A stretch of DNA of 64,000 nucleotides from Sorangium cellulosum So0157-2 (GCF_000418325.1 NC_021658.1:5257501-5321500); one strand, 5' to 3'; numbered from the stretch's first letter, positions 8,525 to 17,408 are shown. The notes: generated by a model not told the origin, from the letters alone. Numbers and translations: made by a program.

Positions 8525-8993
8525 GCTCACGTTCCGCCTCCGCACGATGCTCGCGCCGGATCCGCCGCGTCGATGGACCACCGCGCAGTCCCCCGCGGCG
8601 CGCCGCCGCGCGAGCTCCCCAGCGCACTCTCCTCAGACGCCACTCGCCAGACGGGCGGTCCGCAGATCAGCGCTGCGTCGACCCCCTGCGCCCCCCGTGC
8701 CCGCCGAGCGCAGCAAGCACATTATGCCAACCGCATCTCGATCACAAGATCGTTTGGACGGCGAGCCAACATTGCGCGGCCTACACGACGTGCTCCGCGT
8801 GTCCGATGTGAACGGACGTGGCCTCAGGCGCGCTCGGAGGTGTGATGTGAAGGATTGAATGCGTGTGTGGTCGGCGGATGACCGATCTCACGACATCGGA
8901 TCAGCGCCCGTGCCGAGGTCACCCCGCGGGGGCGCGCGAAGCGGGCTGCGGCCCTCGGCGCGGTCTCGGCGCGCCGGCGCCGCGCTGCGCGGA
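8525..8993. other. intergenic region, no gene seen
   Basis: These 469 bp separate the phosphoesterase start from the PadR stop, both on the minus strand. The part nearest 8700-8860 is less GC-rich and probably holds the phosphoesterase promoter. I see no convincing reading frame or strong palindrome. Confidence 0.5.
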
Positions 8994-9626
8994 TCACGGG
9001 CGCCGGCCGGGGCGCTTCGCCGGATCCTCGGCGAGCAGCTCCTCGATCTCGGCCGCCGCCTTGTCGAGCACCTTCACCGTGCGAGCGAGCACGGCGGGCG
9101 TGATGCGCCCGCGGTGCATCGCGTGGCGCAGCATCTTCATGAGCGTGCCGACGCGCTTCATGACGTCGCCGAAATCCTCGGCGAAGCGCTCCCACGAGGT
9201 CTCGGCGAAGCGCTCGTAGAACTCGTCGACGTACTCGCGGTTCGCCTGGAGGTCCTCGCGCCCGGCGTCGGTGATCTCGTAGATCTTGCGGCCGTCGGCC
9301 TCGATGACGCGCGCGTGGCCGAGCTCCTCGAGCATCTGCAGCGTCGGATAGATGACGCCGGGGCTCGGCCGGTAGGTGTCGCCGCTGCGCTGCTCGATCG
9401 CCTGGATGACCTCGTAGCCGTGGCGGGCCCGCTCGGCGAGCACGTCGAGGACGAGGTAGCGCACGCCGCCGCGATCGGCGCGGAGCGGCGGCCCTCCGAA
9501 CCAGTCGCCCCACCAGCCGGGCGGCCCGCCGCCGAACCCGCCCCGGCCCCGCCCGAACGGCCCCCTCGGCCCGCGCGGGCCTGCGTGATGGTGGTGGCCA
9601 TGGTGATGTTCACATCCCCAGAACAT
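8994..9626 (-). CDS. PadR-family regulator with His-rich N-terminus
   Basis: This 210-residue PadR regulator has its winged-helix domain at about residues 52-125, with LAERARHGYEVIQAIEQRSG, SPGVIYPTLQMLEELGH and the wing DGRKIYEITDAGRE. A helical dimerisation arm of the long PadR type follows. The first 50 residues are unusual: a run HHHGHHHH at residues 7-14 with Cys5, then a Gly/Pro/Arg linker. This could bind a transition metal. PadR proteins are ligand-responsive repressors, usually autoregulated. AT-rich dyads at 9751-9780, about 125 bp upstream, are the likely operator. No target gene is adjacent on the minus strand. Confidence 0.88.
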   Translation of the reverse strand: MFWGCEHHHGHHHHAGPRGPRGPFGRGRGGFGGGPPGWWGDWFGGPPLRADRGGVRYLVLDVLAERARHGYEVIQAIEQRSGDTYRPSPGVIYPTLQMLEELGHARVIEADGRKIYEITDAGREDLQANREYVDEFYERFAETSWERFAEDFGDVMKRVGTLMKMLRHAMHRGRITPAVLARTVKVLDKAAAEIEELLAEDPAKRPGRRP

Positions 9627-9750
9627 AGACGCGATCCCTCTCTTGCTCGGCGGCGGACCGCCACGGCGGCGAGCACTCAGCTGCCGCGCGCGCGTGGGTG
9701 GACCACGCCGGCCCCACGGTCCGGGCCGCCCTGCGGCGCCGGAGCCGATA

Positions 9751-9780
9751 GTCTAAAAGATATATCTAGACGATAGATCT
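9751..9780. promoter_or_regulatory. candidate PadR operator, AT-rich dyads
   Basis: In GC-rich surroundings this stretch contains the perfect palindrome AGATATATCT (9758-9767), outer arms GTCTA/TAGAC (9751-9771) and a downstream AGATCT half-repeat. It lies upstream of the minus-strand padR start. PadR operators are AT-rich dyads of this kind, so autoregulation is the simplest reading. Confidence 0.5.
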
Positions 9781-10103
9781 CGACCTGCCTGTGTCAAGGG
9801 GCCGGCGGCTGGCGACGTCCCGCGTGGAGGCCGGCGATGGCGAGGAGGCGGCGACGGCGATGGACTATGACGCCGACACGAACGGGCTCGGCGCCCACGC
9901 CGGCCCGCGGGGCGCGGGGGGTGGTGCCGGTGAGCTACCCCTTCACGCTGTTCGAAGGGGCCGGGCTGGGGACCGCAGTTCGCGGGGAGCGCGCCCGTGA
10001 TCTTCGATCGCCAGGTGAGCGGGGAGCGCGTCTACGATACGGACGTCGACGGAGCCGCGCGCGCTGCCGGAGATCTCTGTGGTATCGCTGCGCCCTGCCG
10101 TGG

Positions 10104-10121
10104 CCTGGCCCGTCGGCCAGG
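10104..10121. promoter_or_regulatory. small hairpin or operator before vapB
   Basis: CCTGGCC and GGCCAGG pair over a CGTC loop, 39 nt before the antitoxin ATG. VapBC operons are normally autorepressed through palindromes in this position. Function is not shown by the sequence. Confidence 0.3.
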
Positions 10122-10159
10122 GCAGTTGTCAGACGGACCGGAGCGGGTACCCTGACGCG

Positions 10160-10426
10160 ATGGAGTCGCACATTTCTGCAGCAGATGCCGTCCAGACATT
10201 CGAGGACATGATCGAGCGCGTCCGTTCGCGTGGGGACGTGTTCGTCGTGGAGCGTGAAGGCGAGCCGATCTGCCGCATCGAGCCCATCGCCCCCGTACGG
10301 AGCACGGTCCGCGACCTCGTTCGATCGCTACAAGGGGCGCCGCGTCCAGATGACGGTTACCTCGATGCCGTCGAGGAGATCGCGCAAAACCAACCGATGC
10401 TGCCGGAGACGCCATGGGAGCGCTGA
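10160..10426 (+). CDS. vapB: type II antitoxin, VapB/Phd-like
   Basis: This 88-residue antitoxin has an N-terminal prevent-host-death-like DNA-binding half. The signature is an Ala-rich helix followed by VRSRGDVFVVEREGEPICRI, the usual strand pair of Phd/YefM/VapB proteins. The C-terminal tail (about residues 50-88) is acidic and should wrap the toxin. It binds and inhibits the PIN ribonuclease encoded next and, with it, represses the operon. The ATG at 10160 gives the family's normal length. Its end overlaps the toxin start by 13 nt, indicating translational coupling. Confidence 0.8.
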   Translation: MESHISAADAVQTFEDMIERVRSRGDVFVVEREGEPICRIEPIAPVRSTVRDLVRSLQGAPRPDDGYLDAVEEIAQNQPMLPETPWER

Positions 10427-10815
10427 TCGACTCCAGCGTGCTCATCGCGGCCGAGCGTGGGAAGCTCGACTTCGAGCGCGTGCTCCGCGACCACGGGGAC
10501 GAGCCTGTGGCCATCGCGACGATCACCGCATCGGAGCTTTTGCATGGAGTTCACCGCGCGATCGAACCTGCGCAACGCGCCCGACGAGAGGCGTTCGTCG
10601 AGCGGCTGCTCGCCGACCTGTCCTTGATCCCGTTCGATCTCGTCGTCGCGCGCGTGCACGCCCGTCTCTCCGCTGAGCTCGCGGCGAAGGGCTCTCCTGT
10701 TGGTGCACACGATCTGCTGATCGCGGCGACTGCGCTCGCCGTGGGGTACGACGTGGCAACCCGAGATGACCGCAGCTTCCCGAGAATCCCGGGATTGAGG
10801 CTGCTTCGCTGGTGA
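10414..10815 (+). CDS. vapC: PIN-domain ribonuclease toxin VapC
   Basis: This 133-residue PIN-domain endoribonuclease has the expected acidic metal site intact: Asp6 (LIDSSV), Glu41 (ITASELLHG), Asp100 (GAHDLLIA) and Asp118 (TRDDRSF). VapC toxins cleave tRNA or rRNA and halt translation. The exact target cannot be read from sequence. It overlaps the antitoxin gene by 13 nt in the standard VapBC order. The module appears complete. Confidence 0.9.
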   Translation: MGALIDSSVLIAAERGKLDFERVLRDHGDEPVAIATITASELLHGVHRAIEPAQRARREAFVERLLADLSLIPFDLVVARVHARLSAELAAKGSPVGAHDLLIAATALAVGYDVATRDDRSFPRIPGLRLLRW

Positions 10816-11154
10816 CGGCGCGGCCGCCGCCGCTGAAGCCGGCGCACATCGCTCCGCGAGGTCGGTGCTGCGTGCGCCGACCGCACCCGCCGAACGAGAG
10901 GCTGCGATGAAGACGACCGAGGCGCGCCGGGCTCCCTGAGCACGTCCGCGAAGGACCTCTCCCGCACCGTACGCGGAGCGTCCACGGCGCTCGTCCTCCT
11001 CACCCCATCTGCGCGCCCCTCGACCCCTCGTGCGGGTGCGTCTCTGGGTGACGCGCCCGCGAGCACGCGCCTTGCCGTGCGGGGGCAAGCGCCCCGGGCG
11101 CGCCCGTTGCGCCGCGCGGCGCCGGACGGCGCTGCCCGCGGTGCGGGGAACATC
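10816..11154. other. intergenic region, no gene seen
   Basis: The 339 bp between vapC and the polysaccharide co-polymerase gene are GC-rich and carry no recognisable gene, repeat or strong hairpin. The promoter of the downstream gene should lie here. Confidence 0.5.
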
Positions 11155-13866
11155 ATGTCCAGCCTGAGCACGGAGAGCACACCCCGCGAGCGCCTCGATC
11201 GCGCGATCAGCGTCCTCGGCCGCGTCCGGATGTACTGGCGCGGGATGGCCGCGATGATCGCCGTCGGGCTCTCCATCTCTCTCGCCCTGGCGCTCGCCAC
11301 GAAGCGGGTGTGGCGGAGCGAGGCCACCATCCTCTACCGCGAGACCATCCAGACCGGCCGCGACCCCCAGAGCAGCACCGCGCGGGCGGCGCGCCTCGGG
11401 CCCAAGCTCAAGGACGCGCTGATCGCGCGAGGGACGCTCGCCGGCGTCATCGAGGCGTTCGGGCTGTACCCGGAGAAGACCGCCCGCTCGATGGTCGAGG
11501 CGGTCGAGGAGATGAAGAGCCACGTCGGCTTCCGCGCGCAGAGCAGCGATACGTACGTCATCTCGTTCACCCACGACGACCCGCGCGTCGCGCAGCAGGT
11601 CGCCGCCCGCCTCACGCAGATCCTGATCGACGACTACCGCCGCGACAGCCTCGGCGCCGCGACGATGACCCGCGATTTTTTGCGGCGGGAGCTCGCCGAG
11701 GCGAGCGCCAAGGTCGACGAGGCGAGCCGCGCGCTGGCGACGTTCCTCGCCAAGAACCCGCAGTTCCAGTGGGGTCTCAACGACTCGCCGTACGCGCCGG
11801 CGCCCCAGCCGCTCGGCCCGCCCGGCGCCCCCGCGCCCGCGGCGGCCCGCGGCGCGCCCGCGCCGCCCCGCCCGATAGACCCGCAGCTCGCCGCGCTCGA
11901 GCGGCAGCTCGCCCGGGTGGAGGCGCTGCTCGGGGTCGCGCGCTCGCCCGCGGCGGCGCCGGGGCAGCCGTTGCCGCCGAGCGTGGTCGACGCGCAACGG
12001 GCCCGTGACGCGGCCGCCGCGGCGCTCGCGTCGGCCGAGGTGGCGCTCGCCGAGAAGCTGTCGACCGTGACCCCGATCCACCCGGACGCCATCGCCGCGA
12101 AGCGCCGCGTCGAGGCGGCCAGGAGCCAGCTCGCGGCCGCCGAGAGCGCGCTCGGGCTCGTGCGCGCGGGCCTCACCGGGGTGCCGCGCGGCGAGGCGGG
12201 CGAGCTCACGCCGTCGCGGCGCGCGGCGCTCTCGGCGGAGCGGAGCGCGCTGCTCCGGCAGATCGCGGGCCTGCGCGCGCGCGCAGGCGGCGGCAGGGCA
12301 GCGGCGGGGGGCGAGGCGCGGCGCGCGCCGGCGTCGGGCGAGCCGGGGCGCGCGCCGGACGCTGCGGGGGGCGAGGCGCGGCGCGCGCCGGCAGGATCCG
12401 ACGGGGAGGCGGAGGAGCGGGTGATCGAGCTCGAGACCGAGTGGCACCGGCTCCGCCTCGATCTCGAGCGGGCGCGCGAGTACCTGAAGGCCGTTCAGGC
12501 CAACGAGCGCGCCGCGGACCTCTCCGCGGACGCCGCGGAGAACAAGAGCGAGACCGAGCTCGACGTCCTCGATCCGGCGTACCTGCCGAGCCGGCCGGAT
12601 CGCGGTCGGGGCCGCGTGTTCTTCGCGGGGGCCGCGGTGACGTTCTTCTTTGCGCTGGGCGTCGCCGGGGCCCGGGTGCTGCTCAACGACACGCTCTACG
12701 ACGGCGGCGACATCCACGCGCTCGGCGGCCCCGCCCTGCTGGCCGCGATGCCGGAGCTCCCGCCGCAGCCGCCGCTCCGCGAGCGCGCGATCGTGCCGGC
12801 GTACGGCGCGGCGCCCGCCGCCGCGGACGAGGACGGCGGCGAGCGGCCCAGCGAACCGGCGGGGCCAGCGCCGGGTCGACCCGGGTTCGCCGAGGCGGGT
12901 CGACCCGGGTTCGCCGAGGTGGGTCAACCCGGGTTCGCCGAGGGCGAGGAGGACACGCTCCCGGACGGCCTGGAGCTCGAGGACGACGCCGGCTCGCGCT
13001 CGTCCTGGAGCGCGCCGGAGCCGGCCTCCAGCGCGGCCGAGGAGGCCTGGCGCGCGGCCGAGCCGGCCTCGGGCGCGCCCGGCGGGCCACTCGCCTGCGT
13101 GGGCCCGCGCCACCTCGCGTACGCCGGCGGCGCCGGGTTCCGCGCGCCCGAGGTGGAGATCCTCGGCGCCGACGTCGATCCGGACGGGTGCGGGGTGTTC
13201 GAGCTGCTCCGGGGCGCGCCCGCGTCGGCGCTCGCCGCCCTCCGGGTGCTCCGGCACCGGCTCGATCAGCGGCGAGGCGGCGAGCCGCTCACGGTCGCCG
13301 TGGTGAGCCCCGGCCGGGCCGAGGGCAAGACCGCGGTCGCGGCGCGCCTCGCGATGACGCTCGCCGAGGCCGAGCGCGCGCGGGTCCTCCTCGTCGAGGG
13401 CCACCTCGCGCGCCCCCGCGTCGCGGCGACCCTCGGCCTCCGGCTGCCCCCGCACGCGAGCTTCTCGGAGCAGCTCCGCCGGCGCATGGCCGGCGAGGCC
13501 CGCCCGCTCGGCGTGATCGCCCTCAGCCCCTCGCTCTCGGTGCTCGCGGAGCCGTCGCTCGAGGCGAGCTACCCCGCGGCGCTCCACTCGATCCACTTCG
13601 AGGCCGCCATGCGCGCGCTCCGGCGCTACTACGATTACGTGGTGCTCGACGGCCCGCCGGTCCTCGGCTCGGGCGACGCCAACGTCATCGAGGACGCCTG
13701 CGACGGCGTCCTCGTGGTCGCCCGCGCCTCGGTGACGCGGGCGTCCTCGCTCACGCGGGCCGTCGAGCAGCTCGGCGAGCGCCGCATCCTCGGCGTGGTC
13801 CTCAACGACGTCGCGGCGAGGCCGGTCGCGAGGAAGCGAATCGAGGTGGAGGAGCCGGCGGCGTGA
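11155..13866 (+). CDS. Wzz-type chain-length / BY-kinase-like fusion
   Basis: This 903-residue protein has the layout of a polysaccharide co-polymerase fused to a bacterial tyrosine-kinase-like ATPase. Membrane span 1 is near residues 25-45 (MIAVGLSISLALALA), followed by a long periplasmic coiled coil with GRDPQSSTARAARLGPKL. Membrane span 2 is near 485-505 (VFFAGAAVTFFFALGVAGA). The cytosolic P-loop domain from about residue 700 has Walker A SPGRAEGKTAVAA and Walker B YVVLDGPP. The Walker A' motif is degenerate (LLVEGHLARP instead of an Asp-rich form). No C-terminal tyrosine cluster exists, so autophosphorylation of the usual type is unlikely. The linker carries three 8-residue repeats encoded by ACCCGGGT units. 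It probably controls exopolysaccharide chain length or export. Confidence 0.85.
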   Translation: MSSLSTESTPRERLDRAISVLGRVRMYWRGMAAMIAVGLSISLALALATKRVWRSEATILYRETIQTGRDPQSSTARAARLGPKLKDALIARGTLAGVIEAFGLYPEKTARSMVEAVEEMKSHVGFRAQSSDTYVISFTHDDPRVAQQVAARLTQILIDDYRRDSLGAATMTRDFLRRELAEASAKVDEASRALATFLAKNPQFQWGLNDSPYAPAPQPLGPPGAPAPAAARGAPAPPRPIDPQLAALERQLARVEALLGVARSPAAAPGQPLPPSVVDAQRARDAAAAALASAEVALAEKLSTVTPIHPDAIAAKRRVEAARSQLAAAESALGLVRAGLTGVPRGEAGELTPSRRAALSAERSALLRQIAGLRARAGGGRAAAGGEARRAPASGEPGRAPDAAGGEARRAPAGSDGEAEERVIELETEWHRLRLDLERAREYLKAVQANERAADLSADAAENKSETELDVLDPAYLPSRPDRGRGRVFFAGAAVTFFFALGVAGARVLLNDTLYDGGDIHALGGPALLAAMPELPPQPPLRERAIVPAYGAAPAAADEDGGERPSEPAGPAPGRPGFAEAGRPGFAEVGQPGFAEGEEDTLPDGLELEDDAGSRSSWSAPEPASSAAEEAWRAAEPASGAPGGPLACVGPRHLAYAGGAGFRAPEVEILGADVDPDGCGVFELLRGAPASALAALRVLRHRLDQRRGGEPLTVAVVSPGRAEGKTAVAARLAMTLAEAERARVLLVEGHLARPRVAATLGLRLPPHASFSEQLRRRMAGEARPLGVIALSPSLSVLAEPSLEASYPAALHSIHFEAAMRALRRYYDYVVLDGPPVLGSGDANVIEDACDGVLVVARASVTRASSLTRAVEQLGERRILGVVLNDVAARPVARKRIEVEEPAA
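12879..12950 (+). repeat. 24-bp in-frame tandem repeat with ACCCGGGT core
   Basis: Three units with period 24 bp (ACCCGGGT at 12879, 12903 and 12927) encode RPGFAEAG, RPGFAEVG and QPGFAEGE in the linker of the co-polymerase. The core is the same palindrome that forms the island at 14-310. Confidence 0.85.
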
Positions 13867-13921
13867 CCATCAGCGCGACGCGCCGCAACGAGCTCGCCGG
13901 GGACGACGCGGGAGAGCACAC

Positions 13922-13938
13922 CGCGCCGCAGCGGCGCG
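13922..13938. terminator. hairpin between convergent genes
   Basis: CGCGCCG and CGGCGCG pair over a CAG loop between the convergent co-polymerase and CBM-like genes. It has a GC stem without a U tract, so it is a weak terminator candidate. Confidence 0.35.
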
Positions 13939-13952
13939 CTCGTCGCGACGCA

Positions 13953-14423
13953 TCATATCGACGTGTTGCCGTACATCCACGCCGCGTCGAACCAGATGTC
14001 CCGGTTGCACCCCCCCGCGGCATAGTCGTTCTCCAGCGCGACCGCGAACGAGTGCCAGCCCGCCTCGAGCCACACCGCATCGGACGTCTGGTGCGTCCAG
14101 CCGGCGCCGATCGGGCGCCGGCCGCGGGCCACGGCGTCGATGAAGAAGAGCGCGGCCGGATAGCCGTTGCAGATCGAGCCGGCCAGGCGCGCGTGGAGGA
14201 CGTACGAGCCCGCGGTCGCGACGTAGAAGTACTTGTAAGGTCCGCCGTTCCAGTTGAGCTGCAGGAACGCGTCGGCGTTGGCGCCCCAGCCGTATCCGAC
14301 CGCGTACGGATACAAGTCATACTGGATGGTCTCGGCCTCGATGTACCAATCCGCACGCGCGACGCTCGGGGCCGAGGCAATCGCGAGCGCGCCGGCTACC
14401 GCCGCAATCTTCCAGGTGTTCAA
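13953..14423 (-). CDS. secreted CBM-like protein
   Basis: This 156-residue protein has a clear Sec signal peptide (NTWKIAAVAGALAIASA, cleavage after ARA, near residue 24). A single beta-sandwich domain rich in Tyr, Trp and Gly follows. The pattern WYIEAE, GGPYKYFYVATAGSYVLHARL, VWLEAGWHSFAVALEND resembles carbohydrate-binding modules of the CBM6/35 type, which bind glycans through aromatic residues. No catalytic domain is attached. The start is a TTG with GGAG 5 nt upstream. It is convergent with the polysaccharide co-polymerase gene, and a role in matrix binding is inference. Confidence 0.6.
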   Translation of the reverse strand: MNTWKIAAVAGALAIASAPSVARADWYIEAETIQYDLYPYAVGYGWGANADAFLQLNWNGGPYKYFYVATAGSYVLHARLAGSICNGYPAALFFIDAVARGRRPIGAGWTHQTSDAVWLEAGWHSFAVALENDYAAGGCNRDIWFDAAWMYGNTSI

Positions 14424-14621
14424 TGCTGCTCCAGTGGTTAAGAACGGTCCAATTTGGAGGATGGATGAGACGACGGATCATGCTTTGATGTCGAGCGCGC
14501 TCCGCGTCGCCTCGCTTCGTGAGGCCGCCGATGCGCCACGACATCGCAGCGCGGCGCAGCGCGGCGCAGCGCATCGCGGCGCGCCGGCGTCGACCCGAGG
14601 GGCGCCGGGGGCTCGCGCTGC

Positions 14622-15050
14622 TCAGAACGTGATCTTGATGGCGTCCGCCGACCTGTTCGCCGGCCCGTGATGGACGACCTCGATGTTGTTCCCGTCGGGA
14701 TCCAGCACGAAGGCCGCGTAATAGCCGGGGTGGTACGGGCGGTCGCCGGGGGCGCCGTTGTCCTTGCCGCCCGCGGCGATCGCGGCGGCGTGGAAGCGCT
14801 CGACCGTCGCGCGGTCGTTCGCCTGGAACGCGAGGTGCGTCCGACCGGTGAGCGCGCCCGCGGCGGCCTGTGAGCTCGCGCTCGAGACGAAGAGCTCGTC
14901 GGCCCAGAAGTAATCGTCGGCCTCGCCGCCGAGGGGGATGCCGATCGCGTCGAAGACCGCCCGGTAGAACCTCTTGCTCGCCGCGATGTCCGCCACGACG
15001 AGCTGGATGTGATCGATGAGACGCCCGCGATAGAGCTGCTGTGTTTCCAT
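14622..15050 (-). CDS. VOC-family (glyoxalase-like) protein
   Basis: This 142-residue vicinal-oxygen-chelate protein consists of two beta-alpha-beta-beta-beta modules. Likely metal ligands are His in IDHIQLVVAD, His in RTHLAFQA and Glu in NNIEVVHHG. The segment DPDGNNIEVVHH is typical of glyoxalase/bleomycin-resistance/dioxygenase-like proteins. The family includes isomerases, antibiotic-binding proteins and dioxygenases, and the substrate cannot be assigned. The ATG at 15050 has GGGGAG 10 nt upstream. An in-frame ATG at 15068 is less well supported. Confidence 0.85.
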   Translation of the reverse strand: METQQLYRGRLIDHIQLVVADIAASKRFYRAVFDAIGIPLGGEADDYFWADELFVSSASSQAAAGALTGRTHLAFQANDRATVERFHAAAIAAGGKDNGAPGDRPYHPGYYAAFVLDPDGNNIEVVHHGPANRSADAIKITF

Positions 15051-15172
15051 GCTTTCACTACTCCCCATGAGCCGTGGCGCAGGGGAGGCCTGAACGGCAC
15101 GGCCTCCCTTGCGCGTGTGTCGAGCCGGGCGGCGCGGGCCCTCAGCCGAGCCTGAAATTGCCGGCGCGGCCC

Positions 15173-16558
15173 TCAGCCGAGCTTGAAGTTGATCGCCTTC
15201 GGCCGCGTCAGGTGCAGGAACCCGAGCGTCGAGAGCGTCGCGCCCTTGCCGCTGTTCTTCGCCGCCGTCCACGGGAGCGCCGGATCCAGCGTGTCGCACT
15301 GGTTCATGAAGACCGTGCCGACCTCGAGGTCGCGCGCGAGCCGCGCCGCGCGCTCGCGGTCCCGCGTCCAGACCGACGCGGTGAGCCCGAGATCGCTGTC
15401 GTTCATCAGCGCCAGCGCCTCCTCGTCCGACGAGACCGGCACCACCGGCAGCACCGGCCCGAACGACTCGATGCGCATCACGTCGAGATCCGGCGCCGTG
15501 TCGACCAGCAGCGTCGGCTGGAAGAACCGCCCGCGGCCGTCGACCTGCGTCGCCCGGCCGCCGCAGAGCGCCCGCGCGCCCCGCGACAGCGCCTGCTTCA
15601 CCTGCGCCTCCAGGAACGCCGGCGCGTGCGGCTGCGCCATCGGACCCAGGTTCGTGCGCTCGTCCGTCGGATCGCCGAGGACGTACCCCTTCATCAGCTC
15701 CAGCGCCGCCTCCACGAACTTCGGATAGAGGTCGCGGTGGACATACGCGCGCTCGACCGCGCAGCAGCTCTGTCCGGCGTTGTAGCAGGCGCCGTCGACG
15801 ATCCCGTCCACCGCCTTCTCGAGGTCGGCGTCGGCTGCGACATAGGCGCCGTCCTTCCCACCGAGCTCCAGCCCGGCGTCGACGGCCACCTTCTTCGACG
15901 TGGCCGCGTAGATCCGCCGTCCGCCTTCAACGGAACCCGTGAACGCCACGAAATTGACGCGGGGATCCGACGCGATGCGCTCGGAGGTCGGGTGGTCGCA
16001 GTGGAAGGCCTGGACCAGGCCGGGGGGCGCGCCGGCCTCGGCGAAGGCGGCCGCGAAGTGCTCCCCGCAGAGCGGCGAGCGCGGCGAGTGCTTGAGCAGC
16101 ACGACATTGCCCGAGAGCACCGCGGGGATGACCACGTTCACGGCCGTGAGGAGCGGGTAGTTCCAGGCCGGGAGGTTGAACACCACACCGAGCGGCGCCC
16201 GCACGATCCGCCGCTCCACCCCCGGGAGCTCCGGGAGGACCACGTCGGCGAGCGCGGCCTCGGCGATCGAGATCATGTGCCGAGCTCGCTTGGCCATCCC
16301 CGCGATTTCGTTGCGGGATTGGCGCAGGGGCTTGCCCATCATGCGGGTGATGTCGGCGGCGATCGACGGCGCGCTGACCTCGAGGCGCTCGACCGCGCGC
16401 AGGCAGAGGGCGGCGCGCTCGGCGAGGGATGTGCGCGAGGAGCTCCGCGCGGCGGCGGCCGCGGCGTCGAGGAGGCGGTCGACCTCGGTCGGGTCGGCGA
16501 GGGGCCGGCGGACGGCTTCTTCGAGGGTATACGGGTTGTCGATCACCAGGTCGGGCAT
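15173..16558 (-). CDS. aldehyde dehydrogenase, NAD(P)-dependent
   Basis: This 461-residue ALDH-superfamily enzyme oxidises an aldehyde to the acid. The NAD-binding segment (GVVFNLPAWNYPLLTAVN), the general-base Glu in LELGGKDGAYV and the catalytic Cys in GQSCCAVERAYV are present. The C-terminal half carries the ESFGPVLPVVPVSSDEEAL motif. Its length and the NxPAWNYP motif fit the succinate-semialdehyde-like or betaine-like ALDH groups. The exact substrate is not readable. No Shine-Dalgarno sequence is evident before the ATG. It is divergent from the PP2C gene, with 58 bp between the two starts, so their promoters must overlap. Confidence 0.9.
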   Translation of the reverse strand: MPDLVIDNPYTLEEAVRRPLADPTEVDRLLDAAAAAARSSSRTSLAERAALCLRAVERLEVSAPSIAADITRMMGKPLRQSRNEIAGMAKRARHMISIAEAALADVVLPELPGVERRIVRAPLGVVFNLPAWNYPLLTAVNVVIPAVLSGNVVLLKHSPRSPLCGEHFAAAFAEAGAPPGLVQAFHCDHPTSERIASDPRVNFVAFTGSVEGGRRIYAATSKKVAVDAGLELGGKDGAYVAADADLEKAVDGIVDGACYNAGQSCCAVERAYVHRDLYPKFVEAALELMKGYVLGDPTDERTNLGPMAQPHAPAFLEAQVKQALSRGARALCGGRATQVDGRGRFFQPTLLVDTAPDLDVMRIESFGPVLPVVPVSSDEEALALMNDSDLGLTASVWTRDRERAARLARDLEVGTVFMNQCDTLDPALPWTAAKNSGKGATLSTLGFLHLTRPKAINFKLG

Positions 16559-16616
16559 GGCGGGGGAGATTAACCCAGTTCCCTGGGAGGCCAAGCGTCG
16601 TCTAGACTCGGGGCGA

Positions 16617-17408
16617 ATGCGCGCCATCGCGGCAGGTCTATCGGACGTCGGCAGGGAGCGGATCCACAACGAGGACCGATACATCCTCCTCCCCGAGTTC
16701 AACGTCTACGTCGTCGCGGATGGCATGGGCGGGCACGAGGCCGGCGAGGTCGCGAGCCGCATCGCCGCGAGCGCCATCGCCGGCTACTTCCGCGAGGCGA
16801 ACGGCAAGCGACGCAAGGCGTCGACCGGCGACCGGCTCCGCGCCGCCGTGACCTACGCGAACGCGCGCATCTTCGCGCACGCCGACGACTCGCGGTTCTA
16901 CCGGGGGATGGGGACCACGGTCGTCGCCGCGGCGTTCTCGCCGCGGGAGCGGAAGTTCTACGTCGCGCACGCCGGCGACAGCCGCTGCTACCTGCTCCGC
17001 AACGGCGATATGGCGCAGCTGACCCGCGACCACTCGCTGATCGCGGACGCGCTCCTCGAGCGGCCCGACCTCACCGAGAGCGACCTCGCGTACCTGCCCC
17101 GCAACGTGATCACGCGCGCGCTCGGGATCGGCCCCAGCGTCGACGTCGACCTGCGCGCCGAGCGCGTCGAGGCCGGCGACGTCTTCCTCCTCTGCTCCGA
17201 CGGCCTCCACGGGCTCGTCGACGACCGCGAGATCGCGCGCATCATCGAGGACAACGCCGTGCTCGCCGAGGCGTGCTGCAAGCTCATCGACTGCGCCAAC
17301 GAGAACGGTGGCCGCGACAACATCACCGCCGTCCTCATCCGGATCGAGGAGACCGCCTCGGCGTCGTGGAGCCAGCGCCCGAGCGCAAAGAGCCGCAACG
17401 CGCGGTAG
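16617..17408 (+). CDS. PP2C-family Ser/Thr protein phosphatase
   Basis: This 263-residue PPM/PP2C phosphatase has all the metal-site motifs: NEDRY, ADGMGGHEAGEVAS, HAGDSRCYLLR, LCSDGLHGLV and GGRDNITAVLI. It dephosphorylates Ser/Thr proteins, typically opposing Hanks-type kinases, which myxobacteria possess in large numbers. It is a stand-alone catalytic domain without sensor or membrane regions. The ATG at 16617 yields the canonical N-terminus (GLSDVGRERIHNED). It is divergent from the aldehyde dehydrogenase gene; no kinase gene is next to it. Confidence 0.95.
   Translation: MRAIAAGLSDVGRERIHNEDRYILLPEFNVYVVADGMGGHEAGEVASRIAASAIAGYFREANGKRRKASTGDRLRAAVTYANARIFAHADDSRFYRGMGTTVVAAAFSPRERKFYVAHAGDSRCYLLRNGDMAQLTRDHSLIADALLERPDLTESDLAYLPRNVITRALGIGPSVDVDLRAERVEAGDVFLLCSDGLHGLVDDREIARIIEDNAVLAEACCKLIDCANENGGRDNITAVLIRIEETASASWSQRPSAKSRNAR

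Larger units (their letters stand above)
9627..10159. other. intergenic region between PadR and VapBC
   Basis: The 533 bp carry the probable PadR operator (9751-9780) and a short hairpin before vapB (10104-10121). I see no supportable gene; the short frames here have no recognisable motif. Confidence 0.5.

Noticed and set aside
10357..13596. Long open frame of over 1,000 codons on the minus strand
   Set aside because: It is antisense to the Wzz/BY-kinase-like gene, whose motifs and membrane spans are clear on the plus strand.
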